In this document: positions 56,177 to 64,000 of the stretch, piece by piece
Position numbering within the stretch: the first letter of the stretch is position 1
Layout: every line of letters starts with the position of its first letter
Origin: Psychromonas ingrahamii 37
GTDB taxonomy: Bacteria > Pseudomonadota > Gammaproteobacteria > Enterobacterales > Psychromonadaceae
DNA: 64,000 nucleotides
Assembly: GCF_000015285.1 (NCBI RefSeq)
Contig: NC_008709.1
Location: 2,108,001 to 2,172,000 of the forward strand
Direction of reading: 5' to 3'
The notes under the pieces: model-generated
Database searches by the model: none
Seen by the model: the letters and a program-made list of their open reading frames with translations, nothing else
What the model was told of the DNA's origin: nothing
Made by a program: the position numbers and the translations under genes

Positions 56177-56790
56177 GGGGGCGTTTGCGACTTAGTTTTC
56201 TATGGCGCTTAGGGGCATATATGGACGCCCCGTTTATTGCAATTTTAATGAAGATTACAGTCTGCTGTCATACATCCGACGTCTCAGTAGGTTATCAATA
56301 ACCTGCGCCATGATGTAATCCGAGTCCTGTCTTCTAATCACAAAGTCGACATTTACATGCCAAGCCCCAAAGCAGGTTTTTACAGGAACGGTTGACCGTT
56401 TTTCATCAAGCATTGCAAACTTAAACTAGGGTGTATATTTTACTTATCTACTTATCTACTTATCTACTTATCTACTTTTTTACTCGTTAATTATGCACTT
56501 TTAAATGCACAACTTGCTTTAAATTCATCGTTTGTAGTAACAATAACCCATGCTATTCGCGTCAATTTATTTGCAAGCGCAACAGTCGCTTTAGTTTTAC
56601 CACTGCGTAGTGCAAGCGCGTTGAACCAGCGACTTAATGCATCTGTTCTTTCTGGTGTATAATCTGACTTTCGTAGCTTCATTAAGATAAAAATAAAGTA
56701 AATATAAATATAAATATATAAAGTAAAGTAGATTTTAGATCTAATGACAAATGACGTTTATTCTACCTATCTTCTATCCTCTATTCTCTC
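56177..56790. repeat. repeat module (copy 2) with 8-bp tandem repeat
   Basis: Opens with GGCGTTTGCGACTTAGTTTT then CTATGGCGCTTAGGGGC, found again at 60847. At 56440-56476 sits a four-unit ACTTATCT tandem. The end (56655-56790) has TAGATTTTAGATCTAATGA...TTATTCTACCTATC, shared with 54990-55040. Confidence 0.7.
56491..56682 (-). pseudogene. IS110-type transposase C-terminal relic
   Basis: 63 codons reading LSRWFNALALRSGKTKATVA, then LANKLTRIAWVIVTTNDEF, the C-terminal end of the IS110/IS116/IS902 transposase family. The DEDD catalytic part is missing. Confidence 0.7.
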
Positions 56791-57054
56791 CTCTTAACCT
56801 TTCTCGCCACCTATTGATAACAGTCTTCACCATCAATAACTCCTCCTCGGTTAACCCTGTTCCCGCTTGCCATCGGCTTATCAATGTTGGCATTGAATAA
56901 AGGCGGCTCCAACGCAGACAAACCTCTTCATCGGTTAACTTACTGTTTTATATATTATTAACATGCAAAACTAGATGCCTTTTATTTTAATTACGGGGAT
57001 TAGACATAAGTGCTAAGCACAGGTGTCGATAGTAAAAGTAGAGGTAAGTATTGG

Positions 57055-57370
57055 AGGCGTTCGACCATCCATTGTCTGCGATGCTCAAAGCTTTGCCCAC
57101 TGAATTTATCCTTGCCGCATAAAAAAGCACGACGTACACAACGGGAAATACAATGACAAATTTTTAGGGAATAAATTTGAACAGCTTCAGCTGGCGTCGA
57201 AGAAGTGAATAACAGGGATGTTATTCATAAAGTAAAGCGTATTAAACAAAGAAATCGGTGTTGCACGAGATTACGTCATAATGAGCGCCTAATCATTCAA
57301 AAACAGTTTCTGAATAAAATATAGAGAGGGTTAATATTTAGTCAATTAAATGGGTGTCCAGCTATTACCG
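57055..57370 (-). pseudogene. RAYT-type transposase relic, inverted (copy 5)
   Basis: On the minus strand, the shared upstream block (ending TTTGTCATTGTATTTCCCGT) leads into [20 protein letters not shown], then RRQWMVERL, the N-terminal RAYT segment, and stops at about 57055. The remainder of the gene is absent. It lies upstream of the ice-binding-like gene. Confidence 0.75.
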
Positions 57371-57716
57371 TTTTAAAAAATAGGTGATTTTATAATGAGT
57401 GCCTTCTGGTATTCTTATTTAGATAAAGTCAATTTTTCAGCTTTAAATTAACTTATACATCAATTAGTTAGCACTCGATTAGCAAAAATTAACATTTATT
57501 TAACAAGATCAACATTTTCTCAAAAAAAACTTGACTACAATGGGAACTAAACTTAATTTAGCGATCCGCTATGATATTTATTTAAAATAGTCTTCGCATA
57601 AAATGCAGATCTATTTCGCCTAAAGACAATATAATAGCTAAGAACACAAACAGATCTTTATTGCGCTCTCATATGCAATGGATTGGCAACGTATTATCAC
57701 TATAAGGAAATAGTAA

Positions 57717-59396
57717 ATGAAAAATAAAACGTTAAAAAAAGGACATGTTTTTTCCGGGGGATTGCTGGCACTTTCTATGCTGGGGTCTATATCGGTCGCA
57801 TCAGCGGCTAATGGATTTGTTGAAGATTTTTCCGGAGGTAATCTTCCGTCTCATCTTGAAGCTGTCGGTGGCGTTGGAACGTGGTATTCACAAGGCACGA
57901 GATGTTGTTCTGGTCAAGTGGGGGGGGCAGTGTTTGAAGATGGTCATGTAAGATTTCAAGGGCGAGACACCCGCGGGGATTATTCGGGTGGTTTACGATC
58001 GTATTTACGCACTATTGAAACGGACTACAGTTCGGTCAGTTTTGTTGCAGAAGTAACAGTCACCATTCCCGAAGTTCCAAGGAGTGGCAGAAACATCGTA
58101 TTCTTTGGACTCGGTCCTGTTTTGCCTGTCGATAAATATGGTGGCCCCGGAACAGAGGCAGGCAGCGGTATCAGTATCGGGACCCTGCCTACTAATTTTG
58201 CACCCCAATTTCAGGTTTGGAATGGGGTAAAGCCAGAGACCAAAGCAGATGTTGCTTGTGGTGGGAATGGCACACACCGTATGCGACTAGAGTGGAATGC
58301 TGAGACGAAAACGGCTGTTACCTCCATAGATCAGGATTATTCTGGTGGCACCTTCAGCGCCGACTGTACGCTTCCCCCAATCACGTCATTCGCCGATCAG
58401 CCTAATGGGAGCGGAAGGATCTTTATCGGAGGAGACTGGGATGCCATCTTCGATGATCTTGAAGTGACAATCGCCCATATATCGCCGTTTAAATCCCATG
58501 CTGCAATAGCTGGTGGTGCGATAAATATCGCCGCAAGCTCCACAGTAAATGGTGATCTCGCTGCACAAGCGGCCGTTGTTATCGGTGCTAATTCTGTAGT
58601 TCACAACATCTATGCTGGTGCTGCTGTGACCACAGGTGCTCTGTCTACCGTTGAAAACATCTTTTCAGGTGCTGCTGCGGGTATAGGGGCTAACGCTGAA
58701 GCCCAAAACATCCATGCTGGAGCCGCCATTACCCTAGGCGCCAGTGGTCAGGTCCAGGCGGTCTATGCTGGCGCAGCCATCACCCTGGGCGCGGGCGCTT
58801 CGACGAATGGCGTTTTAAATGACGATGCTAACGGGGATCAATATGCTGACGCGGAAGATATACATAACTCTGGAAATATGGCAAAAGTGATAGCTGAAAT
58901 AACAAAGACACAGTCCGCTTTATCTGCCCTCAAGCCATCCTCTGCTAATGGACCATTATATACTACCATGGGAACACGCACGTTAGCGCCTGGCGTATGG
59001 GAAGGCAGTGCGGTGAGTATAGCTGCAAGCTCAACCATTACCTTTGATGCGGATGAGTATACTGATAATAAGGACCACGTTTGGGTTATTAACCTAAGTG
59101 AGGCGCTGACGGTTGGTGCTTCGACACATTTTGAGATAATTGGTTTGGGTAACGGCGATACCGCTTCCATCATCTGGAATGTCGGCGCTGCGGTCACTCT
59201 CGGTGCGGGCACCTCTTTTCGTGGTACCGCATTTGTAGGGGGAGCCGTTAACGCGGCGACTTCATCCGTTAGTTGTGGTCACTTGTATGCTACGGGCGCC
59301 ATTAGTATAGGTAGCATTGGTGTCGATAGTGCAGGTAGTCCAATCACTTGCGAAAATTCTGATGCCGTCTTCACTTATCTGGAGACACTTGATTAA
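57717..59396 (+). CDS. secreted ice-binding-like protein (DUF3494 C-terminal domain)
   Basis: 559 residues with a signal peptide (GGLLALSMLGSISVASA). Residues ~30-260 look like a lectin/LamG-type beta-sandwich (FVEDFSGGNLPSHLEAVGGV, RIFIGGDWDAIFDDLEV). A central alanine/glycine part carries ~17-residue repeats (AGAAVTTGALSTVE, AGAAITLGASGQVQ, AGAAITLGAGAST). The last ~170 residues follow DUF3494: GTRTLAPGVWEGSAVSIAA, DHVWVINLSEALTVGA, IIWNVGAAVTLGAGTSFRG and the final HLYATGAIS. DUF3494 beta-helix proteins bind ice in sea-ice organisms. The region upstream is transposase relic; a strong terminator follows. Confidence 0.78.
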   Translation: MKNKTLKKGHVFSGGLLALSMLGSISVASAANGFVEDFSGGNLPSHLEAVGGVGTWYSQGTRCCSGQVGGAVFEDGHVRFQGRDTRGDYSGGLRSYLRTIETDYSSVSFVAEVTVTIPEVPRSGRNIVFFGLGPVLPVDKYGGPGTEAGSGISIGTLPTNFAPQFQVWNGVKPETKADVACGGNGTHRMRLEWNAETKTAVTSIDQDYSGGTFSADCTLPPITSFADQPNGSGRIFIGGDWDAIFDDLEVTIAHISPFKSHAAIAGGAINIAASSTVNGDLAAQAAVVIGANSVVHNIYAGAAVTTGALSTVENIFSGAAAGIGANAEAQNIHAGAAITLGASGQVQAVYAGAAITLGAGASTNGVLNDDANGDQYADAEDIHNSGNMAKVIAEITKTQSALSALKPSSANGPLYTTMGTRTLAPGVWEGSAVSIAASSTITFDADEYTDNKDHVWVINLSEALTVGASTHFEIIGLGNGDTASIIWNVGAAVTLGAGTSFRGTAFVGGAVNAATSSVSCGHLYATGAISIGSIGVDSAGSPITCENSDAVFTYLETLD

Positions 59397-59440
59397 TTAG
59401 CCGTAATTACGCAGTGTAATACGTGCAATTTATCAGGGTA

Positions 59441-59473
59441 AATGGTCGGCTGTTATAGTCCGACCATTTTTTT
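59441..59473 (+). terminator. intrinsic terminator of the ice-binding-like gene
   Basis: AATGGTCGG/CCGACCATT stem (59441-59449 with 59460-59468), ten-base loop and a seven-base T-run. It is 45 bp past the stop codon. Confidence 0.9.
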
Positions 59474-59564
59474 GACCAATAAAAGTAATAAACAATAAAG
59501 CCATTAAATAGTTACTGGCGCGCAGTACCTGAATAGGTTTGTACTTTAGACAATTTAAGACCTG

Positions 59565-60255
59565 TCAGAAATTTTTACACACCCGCAGCAGCTCCATCAC
59601 TACCACTGTGCCCATCAAATTTGCAACAGCTATCCCTGATGTTTCATCATAGAGCCTTAGCAGCCGGCTTCTTCTGCTAATATGATCCAGACCGAGATCT
59701 ATTGAGGAGTCTCCTTCTGTCACTAGAAAACTTAGATTCATACTGGTCACAGCCAAGGCCATACCGTTTTCACTGTGATTGCCCAAGGGCCAAGCATCTG
59801 CAGTAAAATAATAACCATTACGCCTAAATTCCGCAGAGTTGCGAGATTTATATGATGTGGAATCATATAAATCTCTCTCATCCTCGTAAGAAAAATTGGC
59901 GGCTCTATCTCCTGCAAGGTAATAACCACTAAACACCCCTCCAGGAAAAAGAGGACCAGAAAATGTTTCAAGGGTCTTGCCGGGATTGTCAAAAAGGCAG
60001 TAAGAACTTGCGCCGGGATGATATGTCACTGCGCATAGGCGCTAGTCTGGTCTTCCAGTCTATTTATTAATGCCGCATCATACCAAATGCATTAAGTTTA
60101 TGAGCACTTGCTTCAAAGGAAAAATTGACGCCCGCAAAGCCGTCAGGATGAATTTTAATAGTAAATATGATCACTTAATTAATGCGTTTGGTATTAGCTG
60201 TATGTGCAGATAGGATGCTAGCAGTTATAATGGTTGCTTGTAATACTTTTGACAT
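59565..60255 (-). pseudogene. secreted protein gene split by a small TIR element
   Basis: A start with GGAG nearby at 60255 codes for SKVLQATIITASILSAHTA, a signal peptide. The frame then hits the TIR element at 60081-60193. On the other side a 154-codon frame (from GTG 60029) reads TYHPGASSYCLFDNPGKTLE ... NSAEFRRNGYYFTADAWPL and has the look of a secreted domain with paired cysteines. At least one further frameshift is needed to join them. So the gene is broken; family unknown. Confidence 0.6.
60081..60193. mobile_element. 113-bp TIR element (MITE)
   Basis: Ends TACCAAATGCATTAAGTTTA and, inverted, TACCAAACGCATTAATTAAG; interior ~70 bp without coding. The terminal TA on each side suggests TA target duplication as in IS630/Tc1 elements. 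The same ends occur at 6710, 6756 and 7073. Confidence 0.7.
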
Positions 60256-61323
60256 AATTCATTACTCCAATTGAATTAACGTAGCGCGCACCCAATTTGG
60301 CGTTATTGTCTACGGAACCTAGTATTAATAAACCGATGAGTAATGGTTCACTTATCTTTAGCTGTCGCTGTATAGCTGACTGATAAAATCATCAAAAGTA
60401 TTTCAAATGAGTTGACTTTAGGAGTGTAGTAAAGAAAGTTTTTTGTGCTCCGATTTCGATAAAACCTTATCAGAATTTGTTATTTTCCTTCGTAAATCTC
60501 CATATTCTATATCGGCTTCTACCCAATTGGCAGGGTCCGGCCTGCCTTGTCTCTGCCGCTCGTTTCATACAAAAGCATTTATTGTAAAATTGAAAAGTAG
60601 GCAGCAAGTTGAGTACTACTGACCTTTTCCATTAAGGTAAAAAAATATTATCGATAATAACAGGGTATTCAATACTGGAAATTATTTTGACCCTGCCACC
60701 GCGCTGCTTGCAAGTTTTAATGTCAACGTTAAAAACCCGCTTTACTCTTTGATCCCAAGTCCTCGACTGGCGTTTTCCCCAAAAGCGAGCGTCGTGCTTC
60801 CCAAGTGAATTTAGCCACTTATTTTTGTTTTGTAACTCACTTGGGGGTGTTTGCGACTTAGTTTTCTATGGCGCTTCGGGGCGAAAGCGCCTTGGCCGTA
60901 AAATCTATCTAATTAAAAGATGGATAGGTTTTTACGCTCGCTTTATCTCAATAGCGAGCCAAATCAAAGTTCCTTACCAGTAAAGCCGATTTGAATGATG
61001 AAGCACTGCTTGAACTATTTCGCCCTCATAGCGATGAAAAAAGAGGCGAATGTGGAAAACATGAGGTAAGCATATTTTAGATATTACGAAAAAAGATGCT
61101 TATTCTGCCTATACTTCTTACTATCAACACAAATTTAATGCCTACCTGCAAACGCAGCGACGGAGAAGAGGGGCGTTGTTGGGATTTTAAACTAAAGATT
61201 GCCTTTTCAGTAACGATGAATTTAGAAGGCAATTGCGTTTGGGATCCTGACTCGATAGTGTTTATGAAAAGCATGCTTGCTGGTGAAAGTTATTTTAATT
61301 TCAGTAAACTAGAAGGAGCTCTT
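60256..61323. other. gene-poor region with repeat module (copy 3)
   Basis: About 1.07 kb. The hairpin CCCAAGTGA/TCACTTGGG (about 60799-60846), the repeat module (60845-61120: GTTTGCGACTTAGTTTTCTA ... GCATATTTTAGATATTACGA) and several GCTCGCT/AGCGAGC pairs are visible. No gene is supported before the metalloprotease-like gene. Confidence 0.65.
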
Positions 61324-61782
61324 ATGTCAAAATCACTTCTAATTATTTTATTTGTCACGTCTTTCATATCAACAGGTATGGCGATTCAGCCGGCCGCAAC
61401 GGTTGAACTTAAGTACTCGCTGGAATTTATATTGAAGACTATTCTCGATTATAAAAATTTAAATTACCGACCCGAGATTCCGCTGCCGGAGCTAGTGGTC
61501 GCGAGTAAAACCAGTCTGAAACAATTTCAGGATGACGTTGAGCCACAATGGCAGATGCGCCCGGATATCATTATCAACACCTTTGTCGCAAAGCTTAATA
61601 AAATATACTTGCTGGATGAAAAAGCCTATTACGACAATTTCGAGCGCTGCATGGATGACTCTCTGGCGCACGAACTGACCCACTACATTCAGGTGAAATA
61701 CCGAGGGAGCCTTGATAACGAGAGTCTTGAGTGGGACGCTGTTAATACACAGAACTGGTTTCGAGAAAAGTACTGTTTCTAA
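61324..61782 (+). CDS. secreted HExxH putative metallopeptidase
   Basis: 152 residues from ATG 61324 with AAGGAG at 61313-61318; the longer in-frame extension upstream to 61096 is not credible. A signal peptide (LLIILFVTSFISTGMA) precedes a domain with SLAHELTHYIQVKYRG, a zinc-type HExxH motif, and downstream E (SLEWDAVNTQNWF), a possible third ligand. Short for a peptidase; resembles conserved uncharacterised gluzincin-like domains. One cysteine pair (C..C near the motif and C-terminus) may form a disulfide. Confidence 0.7.
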   Translation: MSKSLLIILFVTSFISTGMAIQPAATVELKYSLEFILKTILDYKNLNYRPEIPLPELVVASKTSLKQFQDDVEPQWQMRPDIIINTFVAKLNKIYLLDEKAYYDNFERCMDDSLAHELTHYIQVKYRGSLDNESLEWDAVNTQNWFREKYCF

Positions 61783-62100
61783 TTGATACAATATTTTAGC
61801 CCAGCTGCGTGTCGCCGATAAGTATTGAGAGATGCTCCAAAACAAAGATCGAAGAAAAAAATCTTAACATTCTGCTTTTTTTGTTTTTAATCGAAACTGC
61901 GGTTTTGTTTACTAACTCTCTTGAAGGATAGTTATTTTTCTGAGACGCTTAGAGACACAAAGCGAGATAGAATCTTTACTATATTTCTCTAATCAGACGA
62001 CTTCATTTATGCTTGAGTTCAGAAGCATTTGTGGCATTAAAAGTAGGTGGCGGGCCAAATATCCATTGCAACGACTTGTTAGGCGTCAACTGCCCCACGC
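61783..62100. other. intergenic with repeat fragment and half attC-like site
   Basis: 61916-62030 resembles part of the repeat module at 53500-53590 (TTACT.TATTT.TCT...CATTTATGCT). At 62066-62084 the minus strand reads GCCTAACAAGTCGTTGCAA, like the left end of integron attC sites. Confidence 0.45.
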
Positions 62101-62736
62101 TCAATCGCCAGATTCTGGGGATGCAACCGGCACCAGGATTTCATTGCGACGAAGGAACCAAGGCATGAACGGTGGGTTGTACCGTGCCCAAATCGGTTCG
62201 CCTACCGGAGTCAAGCGACTATTTTCTATCCAATTCTGTAATTTTTCCAAATTGCGAAGGTAATTCTTTTCGCTCCAAAAACCTGAATAACGTACCACAG
62301 CAATGAGACGTGCCGGAACCTCGCGAATAGACACGTTTGGATCCTTCGGCTCAGGAGTCGTTTCCAACTCGAATGACGCTGGCATCATGAAACTGACAAC
62401 CCATTTTTCATCTTGCTTCTGCTGGCCTACCGGCGATGTCATCTCAATTTTCTGGCTCGATGGCTCTTGTCCAACAGGCGATGTCATCGCCACTTTTTGT
62501 TGCTGTGTGTTGTTGCCAGAAATATACTTGAACAGGCGGCCAAATGCTTCGCTACCAGCATCTTCAAACGCTCCATCTACTGTGGTTTCAGCGATAATAT
62601 GGGACTCGTACTCGCGAAGTTCGAACCCGTCTTCTTCGCGAAGTACATTGTATTTTGCTTCCTCAACAGCCATAGCATTTCCCGCCAATAGTAACGTGGT
62701 AATTGTGACCCAACTGATAAGAGCTATCCGCAACAT
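62101..62736 (-). CDS. SOUL-family haem-binding protein
   Basis: 211 residues with a signal peptide (ALISWVTITTLLLAGNAMA), so periplasmic. SOUL-domain order: YNVLREEDGFELREYESHII, FKYISGNNTQQQKVAMTSPV, a second IEMTSPVGQ, VVSFMMPASFELETTPEPKD and VRYSGFWSEKNYLRNLEKLQ. SOUL/HBP proteins bind haem or related tetrapyrroles. ATG 62736 has AAGGA upstream; a longer in-frame start at 62766 adds a charged lead. It shows higher GC than its neighbours. Confidence 0.88.
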   Translation of the reverse strand: MLRIALISWVTITTLLLAGNAMAVEEAKYNVLREEDGFELREYESHIIAETTVDGAFEDAGSEAFGRLFKYISGNNTQQQKVAMTSPVGQEPSSQKIEMTSPVGQQKQDEKWVVSFMMPASFELETTPEPKDPNVSIREVPARLIAVVRYSGFWSEKNYLRNLEKLQNWIENSRLTPVGEPIWARYNPPFMPWFLRRNEILVPVASPESGD

Positions 62737-63065
62737 TATTAAGATTTCCTTTTTAGACTCAGCCATTCTAGACCTAAACCAAAGCTAATCGCCTTTTCCT
62801 GCACTGCAGCCAAATATGAAGGCATCACTTTTCAAGCCCAACAGTGTATTAGTCTGTAGTCTTACTAATACATATTTAATTTTTTTTATTGTTAAAGATT
62901 AGACCAGAACAAGTATAAAATAGGGACTCTGTCTGATTCTAAAATTATTATTCTCAATAATTTTCTCAGGCGGTCTATCGTCAAAGCGACTCAGCGAATA
63001 AAAGTTCCATGCTCGCTTTAATTTAACCACATGCAAGTTTTAGTCAGAGCCGATACACCAAACCG
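62737..63065. other. intergenic, about 330 bp
   Basis: Holds a palindrome-like stretch TATTAGT...ACTAATA (about 62849-62870); its left part, AACAGTGTATTAGTCTGTA, also occurs near 17579. No gene seen. Confidence 0.4.
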
Positions 63066-63173
63066 TCAAAGAATTGCTGACTTTATCAGCATAGCCACAA
63101 TGCCCAGTGCTAAAACCCCAGCAAGCCAAATGCCAACAAACCAGGCTAGTTTTTTACATTTTTTCCAAGCCAT
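63066..63173 (-). CDS. DUF2474/CydX-like small oxidase subunit
   Basis: 35 residues: a basic start (MAWKKCKKLAW) and one membrane helix (FVGIWLAGVLALGIVAML). Its ATG overlaps the oxidase subunit II stop by one base (TAATG). Tiny single-helix proteins of the DUF2474 or CydX type sit exactly here in cytochrome bd operons and stabilise the complex. Too short to be found by length filters. Confidence 0.75.
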   Translation of the reverse strand: MAWKKCKKLAWFVGIWLAGVLALGIVAMLIKSAIL

Positions 63174-64000
63174 TAGTGATAGCCATCCTCAGGTTTTACT
63201 TTGCCGCGGAACACCCAATATGCATAAGCGGTATAGATTAAAATAAGTGGCACTAAAACCATCACCCCCACCAGTGTGAATCTTAAACTTGAATCAGGCG
63301 CTGCTGCTTCAACGATTGTTAGATTTGGCGGTACAATATTAGGGTAAAAACTAACAAGAATACCGATGAAACTGAGGACAAATAGCCCGAGTGAGGCGAG
63401 AAATGGTTGCGCTTCTTTGTCTTGTTTCAATCCCATAAATAGCAACCAAGTACACAGCCCGACTAAAGCTGGAACAAATACACTAAAAATGCTGCCTGGC
63501 AGTGTAAACCAACGTTGGAAATAAGCGGGGTCTTGAAAGGGTGTGAGGATACTGACAACACCTATAAAACCTAGGGTAGCAATGCCTAACCATTTTGCAT
63601 AACCCCGCATTCTAGTTTGTAGTTCACCTTCTGTTTTCATAATTAACCAGGTGGAGCCCAGTAAGCCGTAGCCAATGACAACTGCACAGCCGGTTAATAA
63701 TGAGAACGGGGTTAGCCAATCCCACCAGCCTCCAGCGTAGGCGCGGTTTGCCACTTTAATACCCTGCACCAACGCCCCGAGCGAAATACCTTGAGTAAAG
63801 GCTGCTATAACCGAGCCTGCGAAGAAGGCAAAGTCCCAAACAGGCTTCCAACGAACGGTTCGCCAGCGATATTCAAAAGCAACGCCTCTGAAAATGAGTG
63901 CTAACAGCATCAGTATAATAGGCATGTACAAGGCTGGCATAATAATGGCATAGGCTAGAGGGAAAACGGCCAATAAACCACCGCCTCCCATTACTAGCCA
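63173..64000 (-). CDS. cydB: cytochrome bd-type ubiquinol oxidase subunit II (runs off the right edge)
   Basis: The visible ~275 residues lack the first ~60. LLAVFPLAYAIIMPALYMPI, FRGVAFEYRWR (conserved R-G-V-A-F-E-R/F), WDFAFFAGSVIAAFTQGISLG and GYGLLGSTWLIMKTEG are subunit II hallmarks; the end GKVKPEDGYH is typical of the cyanide-insensitive CioB branch. It forms the membrane oxidase with subunit I, which should lie beyond the edge, and reduces oxygen to water. Confidence 0.92.
   Translation of the reverse strand, partial: WLVMGGGGLLAVFPLAYAIIMPALYMPIILMLLALIFRGVAFEYRWRTVRWKPVWDFAFFAGSVIAAFTQGISLGALVQGIKVANRAYAGGWWDWLTPFSLLTGCAVVIGYGLLGSTWLIMKTEGELQTRMRGYAKWLGIATLGFIGVVSILTPFQDPAYFQRWFTLPGSIFSVFVPALVGLCTWLLFMGLKQDKEAQPFLASLGLFVLSFIGILVSFYPNIVPPNLTIVEAAAPDSSLRFTLVGVMVLVPLILIYTAYAYWVFRGKVKPEDGYH

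Noticed and set aside
61096-61323. N-terminal extension of the HExxH protein
   Set aside because: AAGGAG and a signal peptide at 61324 define the start; the extension runs through repeat-module sequence.

Overview
The window is about 64 kb of AT-rich chromosome from a marine gammaproteobacterium. The set of genes (class II fumarase, malic enzyme, Epd, Hpf, YdcH-like, VF530, ThpR, YbjT-like), a gas-vesicle locus and a DUF3494-type ice-binding-like protein point to a cold-sea organism of the Psychromonas type. That assignment is inference from gene content; no rRNA is present and I recognised no tRNA.

Layout. 0-16.4 kb: housekeeping and envelope genes: CorA tail, a GC-richer SLC12/APC-type transporter, an MscS channel, two lipoproteins (DUF4136, ChaN), a DUF2189 membrane protein, FumC, an overlapping GCS2-ligase/AstE-like pair, a GST, VF530 and malic enzyme. 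16.4-18.5 kb is a 2 kb gene-poor stretch with a 38-bp perfect palindrome, a T6G tandem repeat and about 110-bp degenerate repeats. 18.5-26.0 kb is the most striking part: an NtrC-like sigma-54 activator, an NtrB-like kinase, a lone receiver, then gvpA, a long repetitive GvpC-like protein, gvpN, a GvpV-like protein and a small zinc-ribbon protein. A good -24/-12 promoter and a 20-bp near-palindrome lie upstream of gvpA, so two-component, sigma-54 control of flotation is the simplest model. gvpF/L, gvpG, gvpK and gvpJ are absent here.

26-33.7 kb: a DsbA-like protein, a YdcH-like protein, and a TetR-MFP-RND efflux operon with a partial tandem duplication scar at each end. 33.7-40.8 kb: small genes (ThpR, YrhK-like, Hpf, SUKH, several unknowns) among duplicated intergenic modules. 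41-48.5 kb: a PhnCDE-like ABC importer (possibly selenate) with a fused double permease, then Epd, a YbjT-like protein, an RlpA-like lipoprotein and a LEA-2 lipoprotein.

48.5-63 kb is accessory: decayed RAYT-type and IS110-type transposases, small TIR elements, and widely spaced single genes (metallophosphoesterase, an M18 peptidase that looks foreign, an orphan LOV-like PAS protein, an alpha/beta hydrolase, the ice-binding-like protein, a broken secreted protein, an HExxH protein, a SOUL haem-binding protein). A recurring repeat module precedes several of these, giving a cassette-like layout. The window ends in a CydB/CioB gene with a tiny DUF2474/CydX-like gene overlapping its 3' end.
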